DNA of 64,000 bases from Nitrospira sp. (GCA_005116955.1 SWDI01000003.1:219224-283223); one strand, 5' to 3'. Numbered from the stretch's first letter, positions 18,020 through 28,586 are shown. The notes: a model not told the origin generated them from the letters alone. A program made the numbers and translations.

Positions 18020-18099
18020 AGGAGTCCGCTTGGTGAGGTAGACGACTGGAAGATAGGGAGGTCATATCAGTGGTATTAGAGTGATTACAGGAGGCGTCT

Positions 18100-18394
18100 A
18101 TGAGAAAGAGTACGGCCTATCAAACAGAATCTTATTGAAAGCCTGCGAGATGCTCAAGAAGCTGAAGAGTATTTGAATGCTGCGCTCGAAGAGAATGATC
18201 CGGAATTGTTTTTGTGGGCATTACGAAATGTTGCGGAGGCCCAGGGAGGAGTTGCGTCGCTCGCCGAGAAAACAAAGCTGAATCGAGAAAGTCTGTATCG
18301 CATGCTCTCGGAACGCGGCAATCCTGAATTCAGAAGCCTTGAGGCCCTCCTCCATGCGTTGGGCTTTCGGCTCGCGGTTGCTGTCAATCGTTAG
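18100..18394 (+). pseudogene. Orphan HTH addiction-module antidote (HigA-like), frameshifted near its start
   Basis: A strong Shine-Dalgarno (CAGGAGG) precedes the ATG at 18100, but that frame stops after 12 codons. One base away the frame reads PIKQNLIESLRDAQEAEEYL, then NAALEENDPELF, LAEKTKLNRESLYRMLSERG and ALGFRLAVAVNR, the characteristic antidote family with a Cro/CI-type HTH. A 1-nt insertion early in the gene explains this. The RelE-type toxin that normally lies just upstream is absent; copy C of the glnE tail is there instead. A TTG start at 18173 could still give an N-truncated protein keeping the HTH. Confidence 0.65.
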
Positions 18395-18402
18395 CCGGTT
18401 TG

Positions 18403-18492
18403 TTTTCAGCAGATCGTGCCCGCCACACGAGAGCTGTGTACGGTCAGTTTATCTCCTTCTTCTCGCCACCTGAGAAGTTTCCTCTTCTTCCA
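18403..18492 (+). pseudogene. Possible diverged glnE-tail fragment, copy D
   Basis: The translation FSADRARHTRAVYGQFISFF and then SPPEKFPLLP lines up with the GlnE C-terminal FQADHQRHTEMVHRTFQSFF and the proline after it. Nucleotide identity is clearly lower than for copies B and C. The match begins 8 bp after the antidote stop, continuing the TA-then-tail order. It may derive from a different GlnE lineage. Confidence 0.45.
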
Positions 18493-18612
18493 TGCCGCGC
18501 TGAAACAAGCAGATTAAGAACAGGGCGTCTGTTCAGTGATCTCCATGCCGATGGGTCTTCAGAGTTTCTGAATGCCAAGCTGCCCTCACCTGGGGAGCCT
18601 GATCCCCTGGCA

Positions 18613-18702
18613 TTACGACGAGCTTTCCAGCAACTCCAGGTCTTTCTTGAGCAATTGATTCACCAGGTCTGTCACTGGCTTTCCCGTTCTCTTGGCCAGG
18701 CG
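18613..18702 (-). pseudogene. Remnant of an antitoxin C-terminus behind the RelE-type toxin
   Basis: Directly after the toxin's TAG, and in the same frame, the minus strand encodes RLAKRTGKPVTDLVNQLLKK and then DLELLESSS before TAA. This is the typical C-terminal helix pair (..VxxLVNxLLKKDxEL..) of antitoxins whose N-terminus resembles the product at 18991-19191. The antitoxin therefore appears to have been broken or rearranged around the toxin gene. Confidence 0.45.
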
Positions 18703-18990
18703 CTAGTTGTCCTGATCGATTCTGCGTAGCATGTCGTCATAGACCGTTTTTCTGTGCCGGATAGCAAGAAGCAACACGTCTTCTTTCTCCAACTTGTACA
18801 CCACTCGGTAATCTCCAACGCGAAGTTTCCAATAGCCTTTGAGAGTCTTTCGAAGAGGCGCTCCGTATTGGTGGGGTTGAAGAGTCAGACGAGATTCAAT
18901 AGCGTCAGTAATCCGATGGGGAAGGTTACGCGGGATGTCCGGGATATCTTCCTCACCGACGGCAGGGTGGTAGTGGAGGGAGAACGACAC
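18703..18990 (-). CDS. RelE/ParE-superfamily toxin
   Basis: 95 residues starting with GTG at 18990, immediately after the TAA of the gene at 18991. RelE-type features are GAPLRKTLKGYWKLRVGDYR and then VVYKLEKEDVLLLAIRHRKT. Such toxins cleave ribosome-bound mRNA. The sequence appears complete. It is transcribed toward the glnE tails and away from groEL. Confidence 0.75.
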   Translation of the reverse strand: MSFSLHYHPAVGEEDIPDIPRNLPHRITDAIESRLTLQPHQYGAPLRKTLKGYWKLRVGDYRVVYKLEKEDVLLLAIRHRKTVYDDMLRRIDQDN

Positions 18991-19191
18991 TTATCGCCTC
19001 GGACGCTTCGAGGTGCCCCACACCTCCGCATGAGTCTTTGCGGTCTTTTGATCAAACGTTGCCATCCGCCCGTCGGCAATGTTGGACAGTACCCGATCTT
19101 CTTCAATATCGATGGGAACATTCAGCTCCGCTCCCTTTCGGAAGAACTTGCCTCGAACCGCGCTTGAGAAATCGTATTCCCGTTTCACCGC
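18991..19191 (-). CDS. Small antitoxin-like protein partnering the RelE-type toxin
   Basis: 66 residues if started at the GTG at 19191; an upstream ATG at 19242 would add 17 residues but overlaps the groESL terminator. It begins KREYDFSSAVRGKFFRKGAE and then LNVPIDIEEDRVL, the common N-terminus of a RelE-linked antitoxin family. The C-terminal half (ATFDQKTAKTHAEVW) does not look like the usual DNA-binding or neutralising tail, which instead appears as a remnant after the toxin. Confidence 0.5.
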   Translation of the reverse strand, partial: AVKREYDFSSAVRGKFFRKGAELNVPIDIEEDRVLSNIADGRMATFDQKTAKTHAEVWGTSKRPRR

Positions 19192-19241
19192 GCTGATTAT
19201 TTCATAACGGCCAATGGGTTCCAAGGGGATATGAAAACACA

Positions 19242-19271
19242 AAGGGCCCGGTGGTTACCCACCGAGCCCTT
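19242..19271 (-). terminator. Terminator of the groESL operon
   Basis: A 12-bp stem with one C/A mismatch (AAGGGCCCGGTGG / CCACCGAGCCCTT) and a 4-nt loop lies 50 bp after the groEL stop. On the minus strand it is followed by TTTGTGTTTTC, a usable T-tract. Confidence 0.7.
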
Positions 19272-19301
19272 GTGATGTCTGAGCAGCCTGTTGGTGGCCT
19301 G

Positions 19302-19320
19302 CCCTGAGCTTGTCGAAGGG
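19302..19320. repeat. REP-like palindrome
   Basis: CCCTGAGCTTGTCGAAGGG sits against the groEL stop codon. From memory this short sequence (CCTTCGACAAGCTCAGG in the other orientation) is a dispersed palindrome in many bacterial genomes. Only one copy was noticed here. Confidence 0.45.
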
Positions 19321-20988
<1,668 letters not shown>

Positions 20989-21061
20989 CTAAAAGTTACT
21001 CAAGTCTGAACGTCATCAAGTCCCCTTTAGAAACGTGATGATGCTACGACCGTGTTTGCCA

Positions 21062-21361
21062 TTACGCCGTAAAGACGCCCAGGATGTCTTCTTCCTTGAG
21101 GATCAAGCACTCTTCGTCCTCAATCCGAAGCTTGCTGCCAGAATACTTGTCGAACAGGACGTGATCGCCGATCTTGACGTTCTCTACTTTCTTTCCGACT
21201 GCCTGGACCACTCCTCGTTGTGGCTTTTCCTTCGCCGAATCCGGTACATAAATCCCGCCGGCAGTCCGATCCAATTCCTCGGTGTAGGTGACGAATACTC
21301 GCTCACCCAAAGGCTGAAACCCCTTGGCAATGTTCTTCTTTTCCTTCTCAGCTGTACCCAT
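21062..21361 (-). CDS. groES: Co-chaperonin GroES
   Basis: 99 residues from the ATG at 21361, which has an AGGAGG 8-9 nt upstream; longer readings lack support. The mobile loop and barrel motifs are present: FQPLGERVFVTYTEELDRTA, GGIYVPDSAKEKPQRGVV, VKIGDHVLFDKYSG and LILKEEDILGVF. It caps the GroEL ring. It is first in the groES-groEL operon. Confidence 0.96.
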   Translation of the reverse strand: MGTAEKEKKNIAKGFQPLGERVFVTYTEELDRTAGGIYVPDSAKEKPQRGVVQAVGKKVENVKIGDHVLFDKYSGSKLRIEDEECLILKEEDILGVFTA

Positions 21362-21462
21362 GGCAGAACCTCCTCCTGATGAAAGTGAACTCGTTAGGCG
21401 TTGACGGTTGTAAAGAGTTGGGCTGAACTTGTGCGATCCAGGCAGCCTGCGACTCAAGTGTA

Positions 21463-21490
21463 GAGATAGGCCTTCGTTCCCCTAAGTCAA
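21463..21490 (-). promoter_or_regulatory. Candidate groESL promoter
   Basis: On the minus strand TTGACT (complement of 21485-21490) and TATCTC (21463-21468) are separated by 16 nt, about 100 bp upstream of groES. I see no CIRCE element (TTAGCACTC-N9-GAGTGCTAA), which fits control by the adjacent rpoH rather than HrcA, though a clear sigma-32 consensus is not evident. Confidence 0.4.
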
Positions 21491-21618
21491 GAGGGGGAAT
21501 AAGGGATTTTTATCGTCCTCGATTACTCGCGCCGCTGCAGAGATCATTTTATTCTAACCTATTGGGAAATCAACATTCTAGGAGTATTTTATCCGGTGGG
21601 GGCGTGGTCACTGGGATG

Positions 21619-22623
21619 TCATACCCGCAAGCGATCAAAATCTTTAATGTCTTTTTTGATGTAGTCACGGAGGCGTTTGATGATGCGGGCTTCCAGTTGA
21701 CGGGTCCGCTCCTTGGTAATCCCGTATTTGTCGCCCAGATCATCCAAGGTCAGGGGCTGGTCGGACAGAATACGATTTCTGAGAATATCTTCGTCTCGTT
21801 CTTCCAGGGTCTTGATGAACTCAGCAAGCTTGGCCCTGAAGAGGGTCTTCAGCTGATGATCTGCGAGTTGTTCGTCTGCCGGTTCTTGATGGGAGGGCAA
21901 GACGTCCAACAGGGTATGTTCATGGTCTTCACCGATCGGCTGGTCAAGTGAGAGCTCCCAGTTGCCCAGGCGCTGATCCATTTCAACCACATCGCGCTCA
22001 CGCACATTCAGACGATCCGCGAGTAATTTCGTGTCCGGCGCGAAGCCCTCCCGCTCAAGCTTCGCCTTTTCCTTTTTGAGGTTATAGAACAGTTTTCGCT
22101 GATCCTGCGTCGTCCCGATCTTGACGAGTCGAAAAGTGTGCAGGAGGTACCGGAGAATATAGGCCCGCGACCACCAGGCGGCGTAGGCATAGAAGCGCAC
22201 GTTTTTCGAAGGATCGAATTTCTTGATGGCTTGCATCAGGCCGACGTTGCCTTCTTGAATGAGATCCATGTGGTCGGCCCCGGTATGGAGATACTCGCCG
22301 GCAATCGAGACCGATACGCGCAGGTTCGCCATGATGAGTTTGACGGCTGCTTCGCGGCTGCCGTGGGTGTGATATTCCTGGAAAAGCTGAAGTTCCTCTT
22401 CCTTTGACAGATAGGGGTATCGGCGGACTTCAGCAAGGTACTGCTGTAAGGCCGTGACCGGCACCACGGCCATGGTGTCGGCGGGCTGCCGTCCATCAGC
22501 GGCTGGGATATCCAATACCACTGGTGCAGCTTCGGCCTCGACGATCTCATCATCGGAGGGTTCGAGGATTTCTGGTTCTAGGGCGTCGTCCATTTCCTCC
22601 TGTGAATGGTCATGACTGTTCAT
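21619..22623 (-). CDS. rpoH: RNA polymerase sigma-32-type factor
   Basis: 334 residues. After an acidic N-terminal stretch of about 50 residues come region 1.2/2 (QQYLAEVRRYPYLSKEEELQ, MDLIQEGNVGLMQAIKKFDP, VRFYAYAAWWSRAYILRYLL), the RpoH box TTQDQRKLFYNLKKEK, and region 4 with the HTH TLDDLGDKYGITKERTRQLE. The RpoH box and the neighbouring groESL operon support a heat-shock sigma. The ATG at 22623 lacks a Shine-Dalgarno. The ATG at 22593 has AGGAGG but only 2 nt away, so the exact start is open. The acidic extension is longer than in E. coli RpoH. Confidence 0.85.
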   Translation of the reverse strand: MNSHDHSQEEMDDALEPEILEPSDDEIVEAEAAPVVLDIPAADGRQPADTMAVVPVTALQQYLAEVRRYPYLSKEEELQLFQEYHTHGSREAAVKLIMANLRVSVSIAGEYLHTGADHMDLIQEGNVGLMQAIKKFDPSKNVRFYAYAAWWSRAYILRYLLHTFRLVKIGTTQDQRKLFYNLKKEKAKLEREGFAPDTKLLADRLNVRERDVVEMDQRLGNWELSLDQPIGEDHEHTLLDVLPSHQEPADEQLADHQLKTLFRAKLAEFIKTLEERDEDILRNRILSDQPLTLDDLGDKYGITKERTRQLEARIIKRLRDYIKKDIKDFDRLRV

Positions 22624-22816
22624 GATAGTGCGTGACTATAACAGAATGAATGAATGGCACAAAGGCTGTCTTACAGGAGTAAGTGGGCACTATGGGTAGC
22701 GCCTGTTTTGCCCCGGTGGGGGGGAGAGGCTCGTCAGTCTCTCCCGTAGATGGTGTTCGCTTGCGCCTCGCAAAGCGGCTCCCCTATAGTCACTGCTATC
22801 CATCTGGAGGTCGGGC

Positions 22817-24019
22817 GTGTCTGAGATCTGGAGCATTCTGAAAAGCGGTCATTGGCCGTCGCTGGCGGGGGCGTGGTTACACCTGACAGTCAGTTTCATG
22901 GTCTGGTTGCTCGTCGGGGCGATGAGCCTTCCGCTCATGGCGGCGCTGCAGCTGAGCGAAACCGAGATCGCCTGGCTCGTCTCCCTGCCGTTGCTTGGCG
23001 GGGCGGTGTTACGGATAGTAGCCGGATGGAGCGCGGATTGGCTCGGAGCGCGACCCACGGCCGTGGTCATTCTCGTGATGGAGTGTCTGGTATTGTGCTG
23101 GGGGTGGCTCGGTGTCACTGGGTACGGAGAAGCACTGGCCTTTTCGACGTGTTTGGGTGTGGCGGGGGCAAGTTTTGCGGTGGCACTTCCGATTGCCAGT
23201 CGAGCCTATCCGCCACCGGCGCAAGGACTGGTGCTTGGCCTGGCAGCATCGGGGAATGTCGGCACCGTGCTCATTTTCTTCTTGGCGCCTCGCTGGGCTG
23301 CCGCGATGGATTGGCATCAGATCTGCGGTCTTATGGCCTGCGTGGTGGCCGTGACGATAGTCGGATTCGTGATCACGGTACCACGAACCAGGCCAGTTGC
23401 GGATGCCCATGTCGTGGCGTGGTGGTACCATGCGGTACAGTTGATTCACCGCCGGTTGGCCTATTGGCTCTCGTTCCTCTATGCGGTCACGTTTGGCGGT
23501 TTCGTGGGCCTGTGCAGTGTGCTCCCGCTGCTGCTGCACGATGTCTATCGGATCGACGCGATAGAGGCCGGTGCGGTGGCGGCTTTGTGCGGACTCATGG
23601 GGAGTGCGATCCGTCCGGTCGGCGGCTATGTGGCGGATCGGCAAGGAGGGCTGCGGACGCTTTATTATGTCCTGCCGGTGATCGCGGGGGCGGTGGTGGC
23701 GGTGATCAGCCCTTCGCAAACCATGGCGGTTGTGATGATGGTGGTGGCAACGGCGGCGATGGGATTCGGCAACGGCGTGGTGTTCCAGCTGGTCGCTGAA
23801 TGGTTTCCCAAGGACATTGGGTTGGCGTCTGGTGTGGTTGGGGCGTCGGGGGCCATCGGCGGATTTCTACTACCGATACTCATCGGGACGATGAAGGGGC
23901 TTTCGGGTAGCTACGAATCTGGGCTCTGGCTGTTCGCCGGGTTCACGGTGTGTGCGTGGGGTACGGTGATCGTCGCGTTGCGGGCCAACAGGTCTTCTCC
24001 CGCCGAATTATCCTCATGA
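22817..24019 (+). CDS. narK: NarK-type nitrate/nitrite MFS transporter
   Basis: 400 residues, 12 predicted membrane helices. Nitrate/nitrite porter signatures are recognisable: FAVALPIASRAYPPPAQGLV and then LGLAASGNVGT in the first half, and MGFGNGVVFQLVAEWFPKDI followed by SGVVGASGAIGGFLLP in the second, with a conserved Arg in the loop LPLLGGAVLRIVAGWSADWL. Such carriers move nitrite in or nitrate out, which is central for a nitrite oxidiser. Direction and substrate cannot be read from sequence. It is monocistronic, with a separate promoter region upstream. Confidence 0.8.
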   Translation: MSEIWSILKSGHWPSLAGAWLHLTVSFMVWLLVGAMSLPLMAALQLSETEIAWLVSLPLLGGAVLRIVAGWSADWLGARPTAVVILVMECLVLCWGWLGVTGYGEALAFSTCLGVAGASFAVALPIASRAYPPPAQGLVLGLAASGNVGTVLIFFLAPRWAAAMDWHQICGLMACVVAVTIVGFVITVPRTRPVADAHVVAWWYHAVQLIHRRLAYWLSFLYAVTFGGFVGLCSVLPLLLHDVYRIDAIEAGAVAALCGLMGSAIRPVGGYVADRQGGLRTLYYVLPVIAGAVVAVISPSQTMAVVMMVVATAAMGFGNGVVFQLVAEWFPKDIGLASGVVGASGAIGGFLLPILIGTMKGLSGSYESGLWLFAGFTVCAWGTVIVALRANRSSPAELSS

Positions 24020-24094
24020 GATTTTCTGATTCTCGTTCAATCTCTAAAAAAACCATATTCAAGGTTCAGTCTGAAATGCTAGATTAGTTGCCCT

Positions 24095-25303
24095 ATGCCC
24101 ACGCCGTTCAACCACATCGAAGACGCCATTCGAGATATCAAGAAGGGGAAGCTCATTATCCTGGTCGACGACGAAGACCGGGAAAATGAAGGGGATTTGG
24201 TTATTGCTGCGGAAAAAGTCACTCCGCAGGCCGTCAACTTCATGGCCAAGCATGCGCGCGGACTGATCTGCCTGGCCCTCACACCCGAGCGCGTCGAAGA
24301 ACTGCAATTGCCGCAGCAGGCGTCCGAAAATACTGCCACCTTCGGTACCGCCTTTACCGTCTCGATCGATGCGCGAAAAGACATCACGACGGGAATTTCA
24401 GCGGCCGATCGAGCGAAGACTATTCACGTGGCGATTGATCCCAAGACGAAGCCGATGGATCTGGCGCGACCTGGGCATGTGTTTCCACTCAAAGCGCAAA
24501 CCGGCGGAGTGCTCCGCCGGGCTGGGCAAACCGAGGGGTCTGTCGACTTGGCCAGGCTCGCGGGTCTCCGGCCTGCCGGGGTGATCTGCGAGATCATGAA
24601 TGCCGACGGTACCATGGCTCGGGTACCTGAGCTGACGAAGTTTGCCAAGCTCCATAAGATGAAGATGGTGACCGTGAAGGCCTTGATCGAATACCGCATG
24701 CGACGGGAAACTTTTGTCAAGCGGATGGCGAGTGCGCGATTGCCGACGACGTTCGGTGACTTTGAAGCGGTGGCGTTCGAGAATCAGATCGACGGAGTGA
24801 CGCACATTGCGTTGGTGAAGGGCCCGGTCGATGGTGGGGCGCCGACTCTCGTGCGTGTCCATTCCGGATGTTTGACGGCTGACGCGTTAGGATCACTGCG
24901 GTGCGACTGCCGGGATCAATTGCATTCCGCGATGGAGGTCATTCAGAAGGAAGGGCGAGGCGTCTTGCTCTATCTCAATCAAGAAGGCCGTGGAATCGGG
25001 TTACTGAACAAGATCAGAGCCTATGGGCTGCAGGATCACGGGAGTGATACGGTCGAAGCTAATCTGCAGCTGGGCTTTAAGGCGGATCTCCGCGACTATG
25101 GAGTTGGGGCTCAAATTTTGGCGAATCTCGGCCTGCAACAGATCAAGTTGATTACGAATAACCCACGGAAGATCGTTGGAATCGAAGGATACGGCCTCAA
25201 GGTTGTCGAACGGGTTCCGATCGAAATGGCCCCGCGTGCCGCGAATGTCCGGTATCTTCGGACCAAGAAAACGAAGCTGGGGCATCTCTTGAAGAAGGTG
25301 TAA
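24095..25303 (+). CDS. ribBA: Bifunctional DHBP synthase / GTP cyclohydrolase II
   Basis: 402 residues. The RibB domain (about 1-205) has the active-site strand [18 protein letters not shown] and [12 protein letters not shown]. The RibA domain (about 206-402) has the zinc cysteines in [20 protein letters not shown] and the catalytic loop [15 protein letters not shown]. It makes both riboflavin precursors, 3,4-dihydroxy-2-butanone-4-phosphate from ribulose-5-phosphate and diaminopyrimidine from GTP. It is followed by ribH. No FMN-riboswitch core was seen in the 75-bp leader. Confidence 0.95.
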   Translation: MPTPFNHIEDAIRDIKKGKLIILVDDEDRENEGDLVIAAEKVTPQAVNFMAKHARGLICLALTPERVEELQLPQQASENTATFGTAFTVSIDARKDITTGISAADRAKTIHVAIDPKTKPMDLARPGHVFPLKAQTGGVLRRAGQTEGSVDLARLAGLRPAGVICEIMNADGTMARVPELTKFAKLHKMKMVTVKALIEYRMRRETFVKRMASARLPTTFGDFEAVAFENQIDGVTHIALVKGPVDGGAPTLVRVHSGCLTADALGSLRCDCRDQLHSAMEVIQKEGRGVLLYLNQEGRGIGLLNKIRAYGLQDHGSDTVEANLQLGFKADLRDYGVGAQILANLGLQQIKLITNNPRKIVGIEGYGLKVVERVPIEMAPRAANVRYLRTKKTKLGHLLKKV

Positions 25304-25374
25304 ACGTCGCAACGTTTCAGGGGCCACATCGGCTAACGGTCACATCTTGACACATACACACGTTCGATCTTCCT

Positions 25375-25911
25375 ATGAAACTTAGAAAAAGCTCACGCCG
25401 CGCGGCTGGATTCAGGTTCGGCATCGTGGCTGCGAAGTTCAATGCGCAGGTCACGAGCAGACTGCTGCATGCTTGTGAGGAGACACTGACTGCCCATGGT
25501 GTTCCGCAAGAGGATCTTATGGTCGTGCGGGTACCGGGTGCGTTTGAAATTCCGCTGGTCGCGCGCACCATGGCCAAGTCAGGCCGATTTGATGCGGTGA
25601 TTTGCTTGGGGGCGGTGATCCGTGGGGACACCCCGCATTTCGAGTATATCTGTACCGAAGTTAGCCGTGGTGTCGGGCAAGCGGCCGTGGACACCGATGT
25701 GCCGATCATCTTTGGTGTGTTGACCACTGAGACGGTGGCGCAGGCCGTGGAGCGCGCGGATACGAAGAAGTTCAACCGAGGCGGCGAGGCGGCGAAGTCC
25801 GCGATCGAGATGGTGGTGGTAATGAGGAAGATCAGGGGGAATGTTGAAAAGTTGGAAAGTCGAAAGTCTTCAAGCCAAAATCGACGGGCAGTAGGAAGAA
25901 CAAAACAGTGA
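25375..25911 (+). CDS. ribH: 6,7-dimethyl-8-ribityllumazine synthase
   Basis: 178 residues. RibH signatures include [60 protein letters not shown] and [20 protein letters not shown]. It condenses the two RibBA products. The C-terminal about 20 residues ([15 protein letters not shown]) extend past the usual end of the family and look like unstructured sequence. It lies 71 bp after ribBA and 67 bp before nusB, so one rib-nus operon is likely. Confidence 0.94.
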   Translation: MKLRKSSRRAAGFRFGIVAAKFNAQVTSRLLHACEETLTAHGVPQEDLMVVRVPGAFEIPLVARTMAKSGRFDAVICLGAVIRGDTPHFEYICTEVSRGVGQAAVDTDVPIIFGVLTTETVAQAVERADTKKFNRGGEAAKSAIEMVVVMRKIRGNVEKLESRKSSSQNRRAVGRTKQ

Positions 25912-25978
25912 GTCATTTCGCTTGTCAGTCTGTGAGCTTGCGAGCTTTTCAACGTTCTCACGTTCCCACTGTATAACT

Positions 25979-26440
25979 ATGGGCTCTCGTCACCAAGCTC
26001 GCGAACGAGCCTTGCAAATCCTCTTTCAGCATGACATTCACGGGAAGTCCGGCGTGCATCTTGACGAGTTTTGGCGTGAATGCGAGGCGTCCGATGAGTC
26101 AAGAGCGTTCGCGGAACAGTTGGTGCAGGGTGTGCTGGAGCATAAAAAAGAGCTCGATGCCACTATCGGTAAGTATGCGACAAATTGGACTGTGAACCGC
26201 ATGCCGATCGTCGACCGCAATATCTTGCGTGCCGGGCTGTACGAGTTGCTGTGGTTGGATGAGGTGCCTGCCAAGGTTACGATGGACGAAGCCATCGAAC
26301 TGGCAAAGAGTTTCGGCGACGAGGATGCGTCAAAGTTCGTGAACGCGGTTCTTGATAAGGCCTTGGCCACCGAGTCGCGGCTGGCCGCGAAGCGAGCAGA
26401 CCCTGGTCGTGGAATCTGGAGGAGAGCGGATCGTGATTGA
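25979..26440 (+). CDS. nusB: Transcription antitermination factor NusB
   Basis: 153 residues from the ATG at 25979, which starts the conserved [20 protein letters not shown]. Later motifs are [20 protein letters not shown] and [20 protein letters not shown], followed by the FVNAVLDK helix. NusB binds boxA RNA with NusE in rRNA antitermination. The ribE-nusB neighbourhood is common in bacteria. The stop overlaps the purB start by 8 bp. Confidence 0.92.
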   Translation: MGSRHQARERALQILFQHDIHGKSGVHLDEFWRECEASDESRAFAEQLVQGVLEHKKELDATIGKYATNWTVNRMPIVDRNILRAGLYELLWLDEVPAKVTMDEAIELAKSFGDEDASKFVNAVLDKALATESRLAAKRADPGRGIWRRADRD

Positions 26441-27773
26441 ACGGTACACACGTCCACAGATGAAGGCGATCTGGGATCTGAAGCATAAATATGAAATCTG
26501 GCTGGAGGTCGAGCTGCAAGCCTGTGCGGCCTTCGAGCATGCCAAGCAGGCGCCACGTGGAACGGCGGCGCAAATCCGGAAGAAGGCCAAGGTCAACGTC
26601 GACCGGATTGCCGAAATCGAAAAGGTCACCAAGCATGATGTGATCGCTTTTCTCGAATCGCTCATGGACACAGTAGGACCGGAACATCGGTTTCTCCACA
26701 TGGGACTCACATCCTCCGACATTGTCGATACTTCACTGGCCGTTCAAATGACCGAGGCGCTGGATCTCATCCTGCACGGGGTGGAAGGGTTGCTGGGTGT
26801 CTTGAAACGGCAGTCGTTCCGGTACAAGGATCAGGTCATGGTGGGGCGGTCACATGGCATTCACGGGGAGCCGATCTCATTTGGGCTGAAGCTCGCTCTG
26901 TGGTACGAAGAAGTCCGCCGCCATCACGAACGCTTACGGCGGGTGCGGACCGAGATTGCGGTCGGCAAACTGTCCGGCGCCATGGGGACCTTCGCCCATC
27001 AGGGACCGGACATTGAAGAGTATGTGTGCGCCAAGCTCGGCTTGAAGGCCGATCCTGTCTCGAATCAGGTCGTCCAACGAGACCGCCACGCGTCGTATGC
27101 CACAGCACTCGCGTTGCTTGCGGCCAGCATCGAAAAGATCGCCACCGAAATTCGTCACCTTCAGCGCACGGAAGTGCTCGAAGCGGAAGAGTATTTCTCT
27201 GAAGGCCAGAAGGGATCGTCAGCGATGCCTCACAAACGGAACCCGATTGTCTCGGAGAATCTCTGTGGTTTGGCGCGGCTGGTGCGAGCCAACAGTCTGG
27301 CGGCGATGGAGAATGTGGCGCTCTGGCATGAACGGGATATCAGCCATTCGTCAGTCGAGCGGGTGATCATGCCGGACAGCACGATTCTGATCGACTACAT
27401 GCTCGCCAAAGTCACGGATCTCATCGAACATTTGGTTGTGTATCCTGATCGAATGAGGCGAAACCTCGAATTGACCGGGGGGCTCGTGTATTCGCAGCGG
27501 CTGCTGTTGGCTTTGGTCGAAAAGGGGGCGCAGCGAAAAGAGTCTTATGAGGCGGTGCAGCGCAATGCCATGGTCTCCTGGAGGGGGGGAGGTACACTAC
27601 AGGAATTAGCCGGCAAAGACCCGTTTATCTCACAGCATCTGAAGCAGAGTGAGATTGCAGCTTGTTTCAACCCCAAGTACTATCTGCGCCATCTCGATCA
27701 GATCTATCGACGGGTGTTCGGGCGGGACCACCATCGTCTGCCTGGTGTCAGGAGGAAGAAGACGAGATCATGA
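26433..27773 (+). CDS. purB: Adenylosuccinate lyase
   Basis: 446 residues from the GTG at 26433, which has GGAGGAG at 26418-26424 and begins [20 protein letters not shown]. Fumarase/aspartase superfamily signatures are [38 protein letters not shown] and [11 protein letters not shown]. It acts twice in purine synthesis, releasing fumarate from SAICAR and from adenylosuccinate. It starts the purine cluster, and its stop overlaps the chlorite dismutase start (ATGA). Confidence 0.95.
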   Translation: MIERYTRPQMKAIWDLKHKYEIWLEVELQACAAFEHAKQAPRGTAAQIRKKAKVNVDRIAEIEKVTKHDVIAFLESLMDTVGPEHRFLHMGLTSSDIVDTSLAVQMTEALDLILHGVEGLLGVLKRQSFRYKDQVMVGRSHGIHGEPISFGLKLALWYEEVRRHHERLRRVRTEIAVGKLSGAMGTFAHQGPDIEEYVCAKLGLKADPVSNQVVQRDRHASYATALALLAASIEKIATEIRHLQRTEVLEAEEYFSEGQKGSSAMPHKRNPIVSENLCGLARLVRANSLAAMENVALWHERDISHSSVERVIMPDSTILIDYMLAKVTDLIEHLVVYPDRMRRNLELTGGLVYSQRLLLALVEKGAQRKESYEAVQRNAMVSWRGGGTLQELAGKDPFISQHLKQSEIAACFNPKYYLRHLDQIYRRVFGRDHHRLPGVRRKKTRS

Positions 27774-28564
27774 CGCGATTATTTGTAGCGGCACTGATGT
27801 TCATGTGCGTGATGGTCGGTCCGTGGCTATCCGATGTGCAGTCTGCGGCGGATCGCGAGAAACTTCTTACGGAACCCGGATTCTACGGCACGTTTGCCCT
27901 CTTCGGGCTGAATGACGAGTGGGCGAAGCAAGACCCCGCGATGCGGATTGTCCGTCTGACCTCGCTCAAAGGTGTGGTGGAACAGCATCGGGAGCATGTG
28001 GCAATCGATCTGTACCTGCTTCGAGGGCTTTCCGATCACGCTGATCTCTTGTTCCGGATTCATGCAGCGGAATTACGCGCGACGCAGGAATTTCTCCTGG
28101 ATCTGAAGAGCAGCCAATTTGGGAGATACCTCAAGACGGTTGAGGTTATGCACGGGCTTACCAAAAAACCGAATTACGCACCGGGATTTCCTGAGCAGAT
28201 GAGGGCTGACTTGAAGGCGGTCAGTGAACCCGGCCAGCATCCCTATGCCATCGTGATCCCGGTCAGGAAGTCAGCCGAGTGGTGGGGGTTGGATCAGGAG
28301 AAACGAGCCGAGATGATGCAGGAACATACCGCCGCCACGTTACCGTATTTACAATCGGTCAAGCGGAAGCTCTATCACTCCAGTGGGCTGGACGATCTGG
28401 ATTTCATTACGTACTTTGAAACCTCCAAGCTGGAGGATTTTCACAGCCTGGTGTTGTCGCTTGAGAAGGTGCAAGAATTTCGCTATACGCGGCGATTCGG
28501 GAGTCCAACCATACTCGGGACGATGAAATCGCTGGACGAGGTTGTCGAGCTGTTGGCGCAGTAA
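27770..28564 (+). CDS. cld: Periplasmic chlorite dismutase, clade 1
   Basis: 264 residues from the ATG at 27770, overlapping the purB stop. The first 26 residues are a Sec signal ([20 protein letters not shown], cleavage after VQSA). The mature protein begins ADREKLL, as in the N. defluvii enzyme. With the 26-residue offset the catalytic residues coincide with those reported for that enzyme: Lys167 (141), Trp171-Trp172 (145-146), proximal His186 (160) and distal Arg199 (173). The enzyme is a pentameric heme b protein converting chlorite to chloride and O2. Its place inside a purine operon is unusual. Confidence 0.93.
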   Translation: MTRLFVAALMFMCVMVGPWLSDVQSAADREKLLTEPGFYGTFALFGLNDEWAKQDPAMRIVRLTSLKGVVEQHREHVAIDLYLLRGLSDHADLLFRIHAAELRATQEFLLDLKSSQFGRYLKTVEVMHGLTKKPNYAPGFPEQMRADLKAVSEPGQHPYAIVIPVRKSAEWWGLDQEKRAEMMQEHTAATLPYLQSVKRKLYHSSGLDDLDFITYFETSKLEDFHSLVLSLEKVQEFRYTRRFGSPTILGTMKSLDEVVELLAQ

Positions 28565-28586
28565 GTTGAACTATAGAGGTCCGATC

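Noticed and set aside
21362..21620. CIRCE element for groESL
   Set aside because: The TTAGCACTC / GAGTGCTAA pair was looked for upstream of groES and not found.
22852..23799. A 315-codon plus-strand frame inside the narK-like gene
   Set aside because: It overlaps the 12-helix transporter in another frame and encodes a Gly/Arg/Cys-rich sequence without domains.
24020..24094. FMN riboswitch ahead of ribBA
   Set aside because: The 75-bp gap is too short and no conserved core was recognised.
27770..28564. Loss of the distal catalytic Arg in chlorite dismutase (ETSKLEDF in place of ETERLEDF)
   Set aside because: Counting from Trp171-Trp172 and His186 shows the catalytic Arg is R199 in SVKRK, which is conserved; the R-to-K change lies elsewhere.
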